Positions 13,201 to 25,200 of a stretch of DNA of 58,000 nucleotides are shown here, in pieces. Below the pieces are notes generated by a model, which saw only the letters and a list, made by a program, of their open reading frames with translations, was not told where the DNA came from and did not search any database. Origin of the DNA: Cryptomeria japonica (Eukaryota > Streptophyta > Pinopsida > Cupressales > Cupressaceae). The translations under genes were made by a program, and so were the position numbers. The DNA is taken from contig NC_081413.1 of NCBI RefSeq assembly GCF_030272615.1, positions 559,155,945 to 559,213,944 of the forward strand, read 5' to 3'. Position 1 is the first letter of the stretch. Each line of letters begins with the position of its first letter.

Positions 13201-16200
13201 TCACCAATTACCACGTGAAGACTGGTATTCTTTTCTACTAAGTCTGAAAGATGATCATGGTAGCCTGTGATGTGTTTGGAAGCACCACTGTCAATCAACC
13301 ATGTATTACTGTCTATGGGTATGCTGCTTGACAAGGCAGAGATGAATAAGAAGTCATCATTTTGTTCTGAGACTTCATTTAGGTTGGTTTATCTTTGAGT
13401 AGGATTATTCTGACATTCTTTAGCATAGTGACCAAATTTGTCACATTTGAAACATCAAACATGAGAGATATCTCTTGGTTTCTTCCAAAAATGCTGAGAA
13501 CTAGGTGGTCTAAATTCTCTATTTCTCTTTGAATAATGCTTCTTCCAATTTCCATTTTTCTTGCATTGGGCTGCAAGCATGTGTTGATCATCTACATGAG
13601 GACTTTTGAGTTGCCCCTTTGTGATAAGACGTGACTCTTCTTGAATGCAATCATTCTTAAAGCGATCAAGGGTAGGTAACTCAGTTCTACCACTTATGGT
13701 TTGAATAAAAGACTCCCATGAGTGTGGTAAACCATTTAGGGCAATCATAACAAGATCCTTGTCTTCCATGTTATGTCCAGTTGTACCTAACTGATTCTTT
13801 AGTTTTGAAATTCTCATAAAATAAGAAATAATAGAATCTTCTTTTGACATTTTGATATTAAGTAATTGTTGTCTTAAGGTAATTGCCCTACTGAGATTGT
13901 TAATTTCATAGGTACCTTGTAGATGACTGAATATTTCCCTTGCAGTAGTGAATGAGGCAATTGAGGTGACTAGGTGGTCTTTAACTGAATCAATGAAAAA
14001 CTTTCTAGCCTTGACAACATCCCTTTTGAATTGTTTTCGCTCAGCTGCATTCGTAGGTTCAGTTAGCTCTTTTGCTTCTATGAAGTGAAGAAGATCTTCT
14101 TCCTCTAGAGCCACCATGATTCGAACCTTCCATGCAGCAAAGTTGAGATTTCCATCAAGCCTATCTTCAACTTTCAGCCCCATTGACCTAACTTGCGAAT
14201 GAGACAACAATCTAGAAATAAAGGAGTACTAAATTCTGAACTCTGAAAGTTGATCTAGCCTATAGCTCTGATACCATGTTGATTTTGTGCTTTCAGATTA
14301 ATGTAAAACTCAGAAATCAAAATTTAGTTTCTAATTAAATTGTTTGTTGTAAGATTTAGAGATTTCTAGATTTAGGCATAACATAGAAATGAACAAATAA
14401 GAACAAAACACAATTACCCTGGGAAAACCTCCTAGGAGGAAAAACTCAACCAGAAAAGATCCTCAGATCTGATTATGGATTATATTCAATATTCTGATTA
14501 CAATACTTATCTCAAGTACTTGTAGAGGTCTGAGATATTCACTCTTAGGGCTGATGAAATCTTCAACAAGTCTTCACTTTCATAAGCATTAGATATGCCC
14601 CTTTAGCACACCTACCAGCAATCAGGTTCATACACTAGATCTGCACTTTTAGTGCATCTTAAGTCTACTCTTATGCTTGAAACTGGTCTGTAATCACAAC
14701 ACCTTGAATTTGGAGCAGTTCGCACTTCTTTATGATGGTATGTACTTGATGTTAGCACCTTCAATGGCAGGTATGACTCACATGCATTCCTTCTTCTGAC
14801 TTCGCATTAAGCAGATATATATTTCGCATGAAATGATGTATTGTATGGTGTATTAAATGAGGTGAAGATGCCCTTTATTTATATGTGGTGCAAGATCTAG
14901 ATATGTCGGCCTGTACTTTATTAATAACCTTTAATTATTAATATCTCTTTTACCGAAATGCTTTATTAGATAGGATCGGCCCTATTCATGGGAGCACGTT
15001 ACCTTGAATGTGACGTGAGGTTTTTAGGAAGTGCCGTGAGAGAGGGCCCATCCCTATGCGTTGAAGGAGGGGCCAGTCCTTTGGGCGGATTCCAATGTTG
15101 CCCAAGGCAATTGGAATTCGCCATTCCTACCTAATTACAATCAACAAAAATAAAGGTGAGATTCTCTTGGGAAAGCTTTAAGGAAGATGACCTCAAGCAT
15201 ATCAAGGAGTAACCCACCTACCAACAAAATGAAGTCAAGCATATTTTCTCCCCAATTTTGCTACATGGAAGTTTGTGCTCATCACAAGCCTTCTTTAGGG
15301 GCCAGATTTATTTCTTGGAGAGGTATCTAGGATACATGGTTGGCCTAAAAAACATTATCAGCGATAGGGATAGTATATATCTCAACTTTTTCTAGCAGGA
15401 GTTGTTTTACTTTACGAGTACAAGGCTCACTCTAAATACTTGTATTAACTTTTAACGCACAAACAAGTGGACAATACACAAGTCAATAGGCAGCATGGAT
15501 TAAAGGGCTGTACCTAGTAGATTGCTACTACAATTCTATCATCATATGCTTATTGGTATGTCTCCATTTATGACATTAAATGCTTATGATGAACTAATTT
15601 TCATTGATTTAGGGTTCACAGACAGTAGAGTGTCATTTATATGGGTTCCAAATCCCATCGGTGTCACAAGGATGAAGAAGTTATGAAATGGAGGCATCAT
15701 AAATGATCTAGTTCATTGAAGGAACCTACTTATAAAGGATACTGTTTGGGAAGAAGAAAAAATCAGGCACGTCTAGATTTGCCATTGCTTAAAGACACGC
15801 AATTTTGGGAAGGATAGAATTGTAATGTTGGCTTTCTAATCCATGTAAGTTCAAGTGTTTACGCTACTTTTTAACCTTGGGCAGGACTTCAGACATTCTA
15901 AAACGACCATACCTTTAATCAATTCCCACTTCACCATGGGTATTGAATATCCCAAAACCCCAATCCCTAGCCTCCCATTGCCTTGTTGTTAACAAACTCA
16001 TTGAATTTCACTTCTCCATGCAGTCGATATTGCTAACCAATCATCCCTACTCCCTCCAACCATTGCATCCTTTAGGCATATAAATCCCTAGACCACTACA
16101 ATATTGCATCCTTCAGGAGAGTGTTCTCTATTAAATTTGTTGGCAATTGTTTCTTCAAATGCCCCACCTTTTGGCATGTTCTTTCATGAAACTCTACAAT

Positions 16201-19200
16201 TTGAACAAAGGAATCCATCGACCATCATGGTTGACCAAGAACGCCATTAATGGGCCCAAATTTGACAATAAAATGGCAAAAAACTATCAAAGAACTCTCA
16301 ACACAAGTTGAAGTCAAAATTAGCATTTTGCCCCATGTGAATCCAAAAGACACATCTTTCAATTTGTTTAGCATGAGCGCAAACCACCCGAAAAACATTG
16401 GATAGATAGTAAGCAGCAAGTACATAATGTTTTTACTAAGTTAGTTTCGTTTACATGAAGCTTCCCCTTCACCACACATTTGTTCCTTTCTGTGATGCAC
16501 TAAAAGGTCTGACTTAAAACACTAACAAACATCACAAACCATAGCATTTATCATGCTTTATTCAATTATTATTCATAAAAAGTCTAGGACTAAACAATTG
16601 TTTGTTTTGTTTTCATACATTCTGTTTCATTTTAGAACAAACCACTTTTCCAATCAAGAAAATGAAAGAAAGGGGCATATAGAAGACACCTTCAAAAAGA
16701 AGCAAGAATTATTTTATTGCTCTATAATACTTTTTGTATCATACAATGAATTTGCTACATTCATTTGCAATACATGGACAGTATAATTCAATGAAATTAT
16801 CATTTTTAGCAATATATGGGAGAAGCATATGCATCATTTGCATCAAGTACTGGAGACTTTGACAAAAGAGCACATTGCTGCTTAACTTGAGGAAATGTGA
16901 ATTTGCAAGGCTTGATCTATTTAGGCTATGTGGTTGGTGGAGAAGAGCCAAGAATTGGTCCAGCAAAGATTGAGCTATTCTAAGATGGTCTAATCCTCAT
17001 AATGTCAGCAAAGTAAGAAGCCTTTTGCAAGTTGTTTCTCTGAGTTTGCAGATCTAAAGTCTTCATAAGTTATTTCTCCAAGTTTGCAGGTCTAAAATCT
17101 TTGTAAGTTATTTCTCCAAGATTACGGCTACTCTGAATGCTCTTATGGTAAGTCTTTTCATCGAGGAAAAATCAGCAAGTTGTTTTAAAAGTTAAAAGCA
17201 TAAAATCAGCAATTCTCCAATTTTCGTTTCACCGCAATTGCAGCTACCATTTTTGATAAAGGCAGATGCATTGGTCAATGTCATTTGAAGACAGCTAATG
17301 CGAGAAGATTGATATGTTTATGGCCTTCAGCTAAGGGGAGATATACTAAACCATAGAACTCAACATATGACAAGGAATTGTGTGCACTACTGCAAGTGGT
17401 GAAAAGTGAAACATTAATATAGAAAGGCAAGTTTTCTTTTAAAAAATAAAGCATAAAATCACTGATTCTCTAGTTTTGGTTTCACCACACTTGCAGCTGA
17501 TATTTCACATAAAGATAGATGCATTAGGGCATGCCATTGGACAGATAATACAAGAAGAATGGTATGTTATCACTACCAGTTCAGAGAGCATGCACTAACT
17601 ACAAGACACAATATATGACAAGGAACTGTATGCAATACTGCATGTGGTAAAGAAGTGAAGCACTAATCAATAGAAATGCAAACCATGGTTAGAATGATCA
17701 TCAACCACTACAACACTTAAATACACAAAATAAATTCAACAGACACAATAATTCAAATAGATGGGGTATTCTTCAACAATTAAACTTCATAATTATGAAC
17801 TGTTACGGAATGCAATGATTTTATTAAAAGAATAGAAGTGTACATATAGCATTCACATAAATGATGTTTCTATTAAGAAACAATCGAAAACTGAAGAGAT
17901 TAGAAACTATCTAATCTGTACAATACGTTACATTATTGACCATTAACTAATTAATTATAAAGATATTATTCTGTTAGAATATTTAATCTTTACTTGGCTT
18001 AGGTTTATTTGTATTTAGTTTGGGATATTCCTTTGGAATCCCTACATGTAATTTGTTCTCTAGTACATGTGTAAAGACAAGTCATTTCTTTTATTTTCTT
18101 TTATTAAGGAATATTAGATTTCCTCCTTAAGAGGATGTTGACACATTGCACACACATATTATAAATGGTGGCATTCATAGATTTGGGAGTTACTTTGTAT
18201 CTCCTCTTCTCATCTCTATTTAAGAGATGCTTCTCCTTTCATTCTTCACTTTTGATATCATTGTAATGAGCTTCTTGCTCTATCTCTCTCTCTCTTTTTC
18301 TCTTTAGGCTTTGCCTTCATTCATAATACATAAGGGGTTTTTCTTTGCTTTTCCCCTTTCAAAAGCTCTTGTGTCTCCTCTTCAAGCTTTGGGTGATTGC
18401 TCTCAAGTTGCTCTCTACTTTGGTAACATTACTTCAATCAACATACTTACTTGGATTTATTTTTCATTTTCTTGTTCTTGTATTTCCTTTCATGGTATCA
18501 GAGCAGGTTACTAATCCTTGTTTAAGTTGGAGTTGATGAAAGTTGCTCTCTACTTTGGTAACATTACTTCAATCAATATACTTACTTGAATTTATTTTTT
18601 ATTTTCTTGCTCTTGTATTTCCTTTCATATTTTAATACCCCCCCTTAATGGTCAATCTGTCAACTACACTAAGTTGCCCCCTAAATTTTACAATCTTGTC
18701 TGGGCTCAGAGACTTGGTGAGAATATTTGTTGTTTGATCCTCTGTAAGAACATACAGCAACTGAACTAATCCATCTTCAACCAACTTCCGAATGAAGTGA
18801 CAATGAAGTTCAACATGCTTGGTTCTCTTGTGGAAGACCAAATTCTTGGTCAATTTGAGCACCCCTTGATTGTCATAGTAAAGGGGAGAAGGACCTGCTT
18901 GAGACATTTGCATGTCTAAAAGCATCCTCCGAAGCCAAACTACCTCACAAGCTACCTTAACTATTCCTCGATACTCCACTTCTACCGAGGAAAGAGCCAT
19001 TGCATGTTGCTTCTTGCTAGTCCATGTGATTGCACCAGATCCCAAACTGAAATCATACCCAGATGTTGATTTTTAGTCATCAACAGAACCTACCAAATTT
19101 GAGTCTATTAAACCAATGATTCTAGGATTGTGACTTCTGTTGTACAGAAGACCAAAATCAGAAGTGCCCTTCACATAACATAGCACACGCTTTGCTACTA

Positions 19201-22200
19201 CCCAATGATCAGCCTTAGGGGCTGTCATGAAGCGTGAAATGTAGCTCATTGCAAAACTAAGATCAGGCCTAGTTGCAGTAAGGTAGATGAGACTGCCCAC
19301 CAGTTGCTTGAATGTTGATTCATTCACCACAAGTGAATTTGATTTGGCTGTCAACTTCAACCCCTTCTCCATAGGTGTGGATGCAGGTTTGCAGTCTTAC
19401 ATCTGAAACTTGTCCAACAGACCATAGGCATACTTTGATTGAGATGTGAAGATGCTACCTTCAGTCTACCAAACTTCAACACCTAACCAATAGTTCAAAA
19501 TTCCCAAGTCTGACATGTCAAAGGACTGGCACAAACTCTATTTGATTTGATCGATCAAAAATGCCGAACTACAGTGATAATCAAATCACCAACATAGACA
19601 ACAAGAATAAGAATATCACCACCAGTGTTTTTGACATACAAATTAAAATCAAATGGACTCCTCTGAAAGCCATGATTTGTGAGGTACTTTTCAATTTTGA
19701 TGTACCAAGCCAAAGGTGTCTGTTTCAGGCCATAGAGTGCTTTCACTAGTCTGTACACTTGATGTTCTTTTCCAGCAACCTTGAACCCTCGAGGCTATGT
19801 CATGTAGACTTCTTGCAACTTGCCGTTGAGGAATGCACTCTTAACGTCCATCTGATGGACTATCCAACCAAATTGAGATGCTAAGGAAAGGACGAGTCGT
19901 ATGGTACTCATCTTGGCAGTAGGAGCAAAAGTGTCTTCATAGTCAATGCCTTCCTTCTGTGAGAACCCCCTAGCTACGAGACGAGCTTTGTACTTGTCAA
20001 GGGTTCCGTCAATTTTGTACTTAACTTTATACACCCATTTGCAGCTAATGGGCTTCTTCCTTGGAGGAAGATTAGAAAGGACCCAAGTGCTATTTTTTAG
20101 AAGACTGTTATTCATCTTGCATAGCCTTTTCCCACTCAGGAATTCCTTTAGCCTCAGAATATGTTTGAGGCTCAAAAACACTATGAATGTTGGCCATGAG
20201 AGCAAAGTTGACTGTAGTTTTCTGCTTGCTCTTGTTTCTAGAAGATCTACCCTCGATGAGCTCATCAGCATGAAGATCACTTATGGTCTTAGCCCACCAT
20301 TTAGGTCGTAGAGTAGAGGGACCAAGATCAGATGCAGGAGGAATAACTGGAACGGGATCTAGAATAGGTTCAATAGGTGGAAGATCAACATCATCCAGAG
20401 GAAAGTTAGGTTGTGCATCATCAAATTCAAAATCTACATCATCCCTCCCATCAGGTGAACCTAATGGAAGATGGACACCCAAATCAGTAGCCTTCAAAGG
20501 TTGATCCTCAAAATTCTGCACGTACGAGGATAGCTGAAAAGGTTGTCATTCTTCATCAAAGACAGCATTGCAAGTGAAGATGAGACGATCGATATCTACA
20601 TCAATCAGCCGGTAAGCCTTGTGGTTGTCACTATACCCTTTGAACATAAGTTTCTGACTCTTAAAAATACAACTTGGAGCGCTTGGCATCTGGAATCCAA
20701 ACATATGCTAAAGAGCCAAAGACTTTCAGATGATTGATCCTAGGTTTACGACCAGTCCAAGCTTCCTCGAGAGTCTTCCTCTTAATAGCCTATGGGAGAC
20801 CGATTAAGGAGATAGACTACAGAGAATAGGACTTCTACCCAAAATTTCTTGGGAACACTCTTGTGTTCTAACATTGACCTAGCCATCTCAGTTATAGTGT
20901 GGTTGCGACGCTCTACAACATTGTTCAGCTAAGGAGTGTAAGGTGTGGTTAACTAGCATTTGATGTCATGTGTAATAACTCTTTTTCTACTAAGGCCTTA
21001 AACTTTTGAAATATAGTAAACACATTTGATTTCTGTCTAAGAAAGTACACCCACATTTTATGACTGAAATCATCTACAAAAAGCAAGAAATACCTGGAAC
21101 CAGTAACAAAAGATGTATTCATTGGTCCACATACATCAGCATGAACCAACTGTAGTACCTTGGAGGCTTGCCATGACTCACCATCCTAGAATGGTGTCCT
21201 ATACTGCTTTCCAACCTGACAAGCTCTGCAAACTCGCTAATTTTGAGTCTGAATCTCAGGTAAGCCATGAACTAAATCCTCCCAAACAAGCTAAGCAAGA
21301 TAGTGAATGTTCAGGTGGTTGTACCGTTGATGCCAGTGATCGCTGATAGAAGATGATTTAGCTGCAAAGGCATGCTCCAAAGAATCAATCGTATCCACAA
21401 GTCTATATAGACCATTACCTCCATGCCAACGGCCACAGTAGTGCGAGTCGCATGATCAACTATCGAACACTTGTGTGAATTGAATATCACATCAAGCTGA
21501 GGAGAATGCAGCATAATCTAGCTCACAGAGAGAACGTTCGGTTCCATGCTAAGAACGTAGTATACATTGAGGAAAATGAGATTCCTCCCACCAAATTGAA
21601 TCTAAACGTTGCCCTTGCCGACAACAATATACTCTTGTCCTCCAAAAATGACTAAATTAGTGAAAGGTGAGAAGTTTGTGAACCAATCACAACGATGAGT
21701 GAAGTGTTGAGATGCATTGGAGTCTATGTACCAAGTGTTGTGACCATTTCACACATTGCCCCATTGCAAATGGGGACCCCTGCTTTTTGCTTTCTAGGGT
21801 TTGTTTTTTAGGTCTTTTAGGGTTTTGTCTGTTAGCCTTTAGCTTTCGAGTGTCACCAAGGGGATCACCTGGATAGCAGGTTTTGCTTGAGTTAGGTCAA
21901 GTTGGTGAGTGCTGAAGTTTGGAATGTCCTGATCCTAAAATGAAGTCTGGAATGTCCTAATCCTGAAATTTGGCTAAGTCTAGAATGTCTTGATCCTGAA
22001 ATTTGACTAAGTCTGGAAACTGAAAATCCTCCAAAAACTAGATTTTGCAATATAGCTCCTGGAGGTCTGAAACCACTCTCAAACATCCTGAAAGTATATA
22101 TGGAATATAACTTAAAGTATAAGAAAGAAGAAATATAGAAGGAAATGTCACTTATACTTGCCTTATTCGACCAAATTTTGACTTGCAAGGCATTTTGAAG

Positions 22201-25200
22201 GGAAAATTGGAAATGTTTGAAAACCTTGAAAAAATGATGGATTTTGGCCAAGATTAGGAATTTCGCTCCTGACCCTTCCGGAGGGTCCAGAGCGAAATTC
22301 ATTATAAACTTCATTTGCCACCTTGTTTGAGCTTGAAACCTTGTTCCTAACTTGGAAAATGATCTAACCTTGCCTTGTGAAATGGTTTGCGACTTAAAAA
22401 ACTGAGCAATTTAGCTTGGAATGAAGATTTCGCACCTGACCCTTCCAGAGGGTCCAGAGCGAAAATCTTATTTGAGCTTATTTGTCACTAATTTTGGTTA
22501 AATTTTTTATGTGCAGGGTCTCTTGGAATGAAGATTGAACATCCTTCAAAGATTTGGAAGCATGCGAAATGATGAATTCTGAACAAGGAAGGCAATTTCG
22601 CTTCTGACCTTCCAGAGGGTCCAAAGCGAAATTCTCAATAGCTCCCATGTTGCAATGAAAAAGATCAAGTTTTGAACATGAGTGAAATAAGGACATCTCC
22701 CTTTACCCACTTGAGAAAGTGTCAACTTGAAAAGATGAAGGACTTTGTTGAAAACCTAAAATTCACTCCTGACCCTTGCTGAGGGTCCAGGGCGAAAATT
22801 TTATGGGGGATGTTTTTGCTTAGTTTTGGAATGTCAAAGAGGTTTCAAGGTGAAAAATGAAACATTTTGAGTCTAAATTGCAAAATTCGCTCCTGACCCT
22901 TGCTGAGGGTCCAAGGCGAAAAGGCTTAGAAGGAGGCTTTCTTGCTTGGTTTGGTTGAAATGAAGTGTCAAAAGCATGATGAAAGATGAGAACCTACCTT
23001 GCAAAGGAGTTTCAAGTTGGAAAAATGAAGATTTTTAGTCAAAATTGCAAAAATCGCTCCTGACCCTTGTTGAGGGCCTAGGGTGAAATTTCCAAGTTCT
23101 TCCCTTTTTTTTGCAAAATTAAGACAAGATCTTATGATTTGGATGGAATGGAGGTATGATGTTCTTTGCCTTAGAAGTGATTTCAAGTTAAAAGCATGAA
23201 GAAATATGCCTAGAACCCAAAATTCGCTCCTAACCCTTGCTTAAGGCCCAAGGCGAAAATTGCAAAATCAACCTATTTCCTTTGAGTTTTGGCCAAGGCA
23301 AGGATGCATTAGGGTAAAAATGGCCTTCAAAAACATGATGAATAAAGATTTGCTTCCAAAACTTGATGATTCTAAGCCAGGGAAGAAAAATCGTTCCTGA
23401 CCCTTGCTGAGGGCCTGTTGTGACGTTTTCACACATCGCCCCATTGCAAATGGGGACCCATGTTTTTTGCTTTTTAGGGTTTGTTCTTTAGGTTTTTTAG
23501 GGTTTTGTTAGCTAGCCTTTGCATTTTGAATGTCGCCCAGGGGATCACATGGATAGCAAGTCCGGCTTGAGTAAGGTCCTGATCCTGAAATTTGGCTAAG
23601 TCTGGAATGTCCTGATCCTGAAATTTGACTAAGTCTGGAAACTGAAAAAACCTCCAAAAACTAGATTTTGCAATATATCTCCTGGAGGTCTGAAACCACT
23701 CTCAAACATCCTGAAAGTATATATGGAATATAACTTAAAGTATAAGAAAGAAGAAACATAGAAGGAAATGTCCATAAAATTTATCCTGATAGAGAGTTCG
23801 AAAAGTCAAATTTCGCTCGTGTCCTTCTCCAAGGGTCCAGAGCGAAAAGCGCTCCTGTCCCTCTCCAAGGGACCAAGGCAAATCGCTCGTGTCCCTCACC
23901 AAGGGTCCAGAGCGAAAATGCTTAGTTGAGCCATTCCTGACCTTGTTTGGACGAATCGAGACATCAAAGGCATGGTGAAGGACGAAATGAGCATGATAGA
24001 GCATCCAGACTTGATCAAAAACAATGAAATGATGAAGTTTTTGCCTAGAGGGTCAAATTCGCTCCTGTCCCTCACTGAAGGACCAGAGCGAAATTCTTCA
24101 TAAGGCAAAATTCAGGCAAAAATCAAGTCAAGTTCATGTTTGAAGGCCAGGAAGACGATGAAATGAACTCATTGAAGATAAATTGAAGATTATGAAACGT
24201 CAGCAAGGACCCTAAATGCTTAAGTTCGCTCCTGTCCCTCAGGAAGGGACCAGAGCGATTTTTGTTTTAGATGATTTTCTTGCCCAGTTTGGATGGATCT
24301 CAAGGCGTGGATGAATGAAAGGAGGTACAACGGATCCGTTGAAGATAATTTGCGAAGATGATAAAGTGAGATGAAGCCCACAAGAGCAAAATCGCTCCTG
24401 TCCCTCTCCAAGGGACGAAGGCGATATGATGATTGTATTGCCTTTTATCCGAGTTCAGACCACTCCAAGACGAAGTACAAGGTGGAGAAGACATTTTAAG
24501 GCGTCCTAATCAAGCACAAAGCATCAAAAATTGCCAAAGATGAAGGATTTGCACCAAATATCCTAATTCGCTCCTGTCCCTCAGGAAGGGACCAGAGCGA
24601 AATTTGCATAAAGGCATAAAATTTGAAAGTTTATCAAGCGTCAACTGATCACGAAGGATCAAGGAACTTTATTTTGCACGATGATAGCGATGACAAGTTG
24701 AACGAGGCAATGACAAGCTCAAAATCATGAAGTTCGCTCCTGTCCCTCAGGAAGGGACCAGAGCGATATTAATCATATTGGCTAAATCTCTCAAAATTCA
24801 CGTTAAGTCAAGGTTTTTGCGGATCACACAAGGTCTAAGGCATCATAACAAGGTGATATGCAAAGGGGTTGAACGTTAAACAATCATCAAATCGAACAAA
24901 GAGGCTATATCGCTCCTGTCCCTCTCCAAGGGACCAGAGCGATTTGCATGGGATCCTTCATTTTCCTTCAAATGCATGTCAAGGCAAGTTCACACAAGAT
25001 CAAGGATGTCCTTTGGAAGGCAATGAACGAAAAAAAAAGATCAAAAACTTGCCAATTTGAGCCAGGACATAAGGATCGCTCCTGTCCCTCTTCAAGGGAC
25101 CAGGGCGATATCACCACAAGAGGACATTCAATCGCAAGGATAAGTCAATCAAGTTCGAAGATCCCAAGGAAAATGGCAAATTCAACGTAGAAATGAAAAC

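Larger units (their letters stand above)
8985..15146 (-). mobile_element. Copia A: complete Ty1/copia LTR retrotransposon with paired LTRs
   Basis: Two 870-bp LTRs (8985-9854 and 14277-15146) run TGTTGA to TCAACA with the 5-bp target duplication AAAAT on both sides (8980-8984, 15147-15151). Read on minus, the order is 5' LTR, iMet primer site, gag, protease, integrase, RT-RNase H, polypurine tract, 3' LTR, which is the copia gene order. A hand count gives about 33 differences between the LTRs, 26 of them transitions, and no indels. The element is therefore old but structurally whole. It is inserted in a Ty3/gypsy integrase. Confidence 0.96.

Noticed and set aside
18405-18646. Autointegration or inversion product, because an LTR end abuts inverted Copia B sequence
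   Set aside because: A target duplication (TATTC/TATTT) and exact restoration of a 176-bp LTR after removal show a simple insertion in opposite orientation followed by internal deletion.
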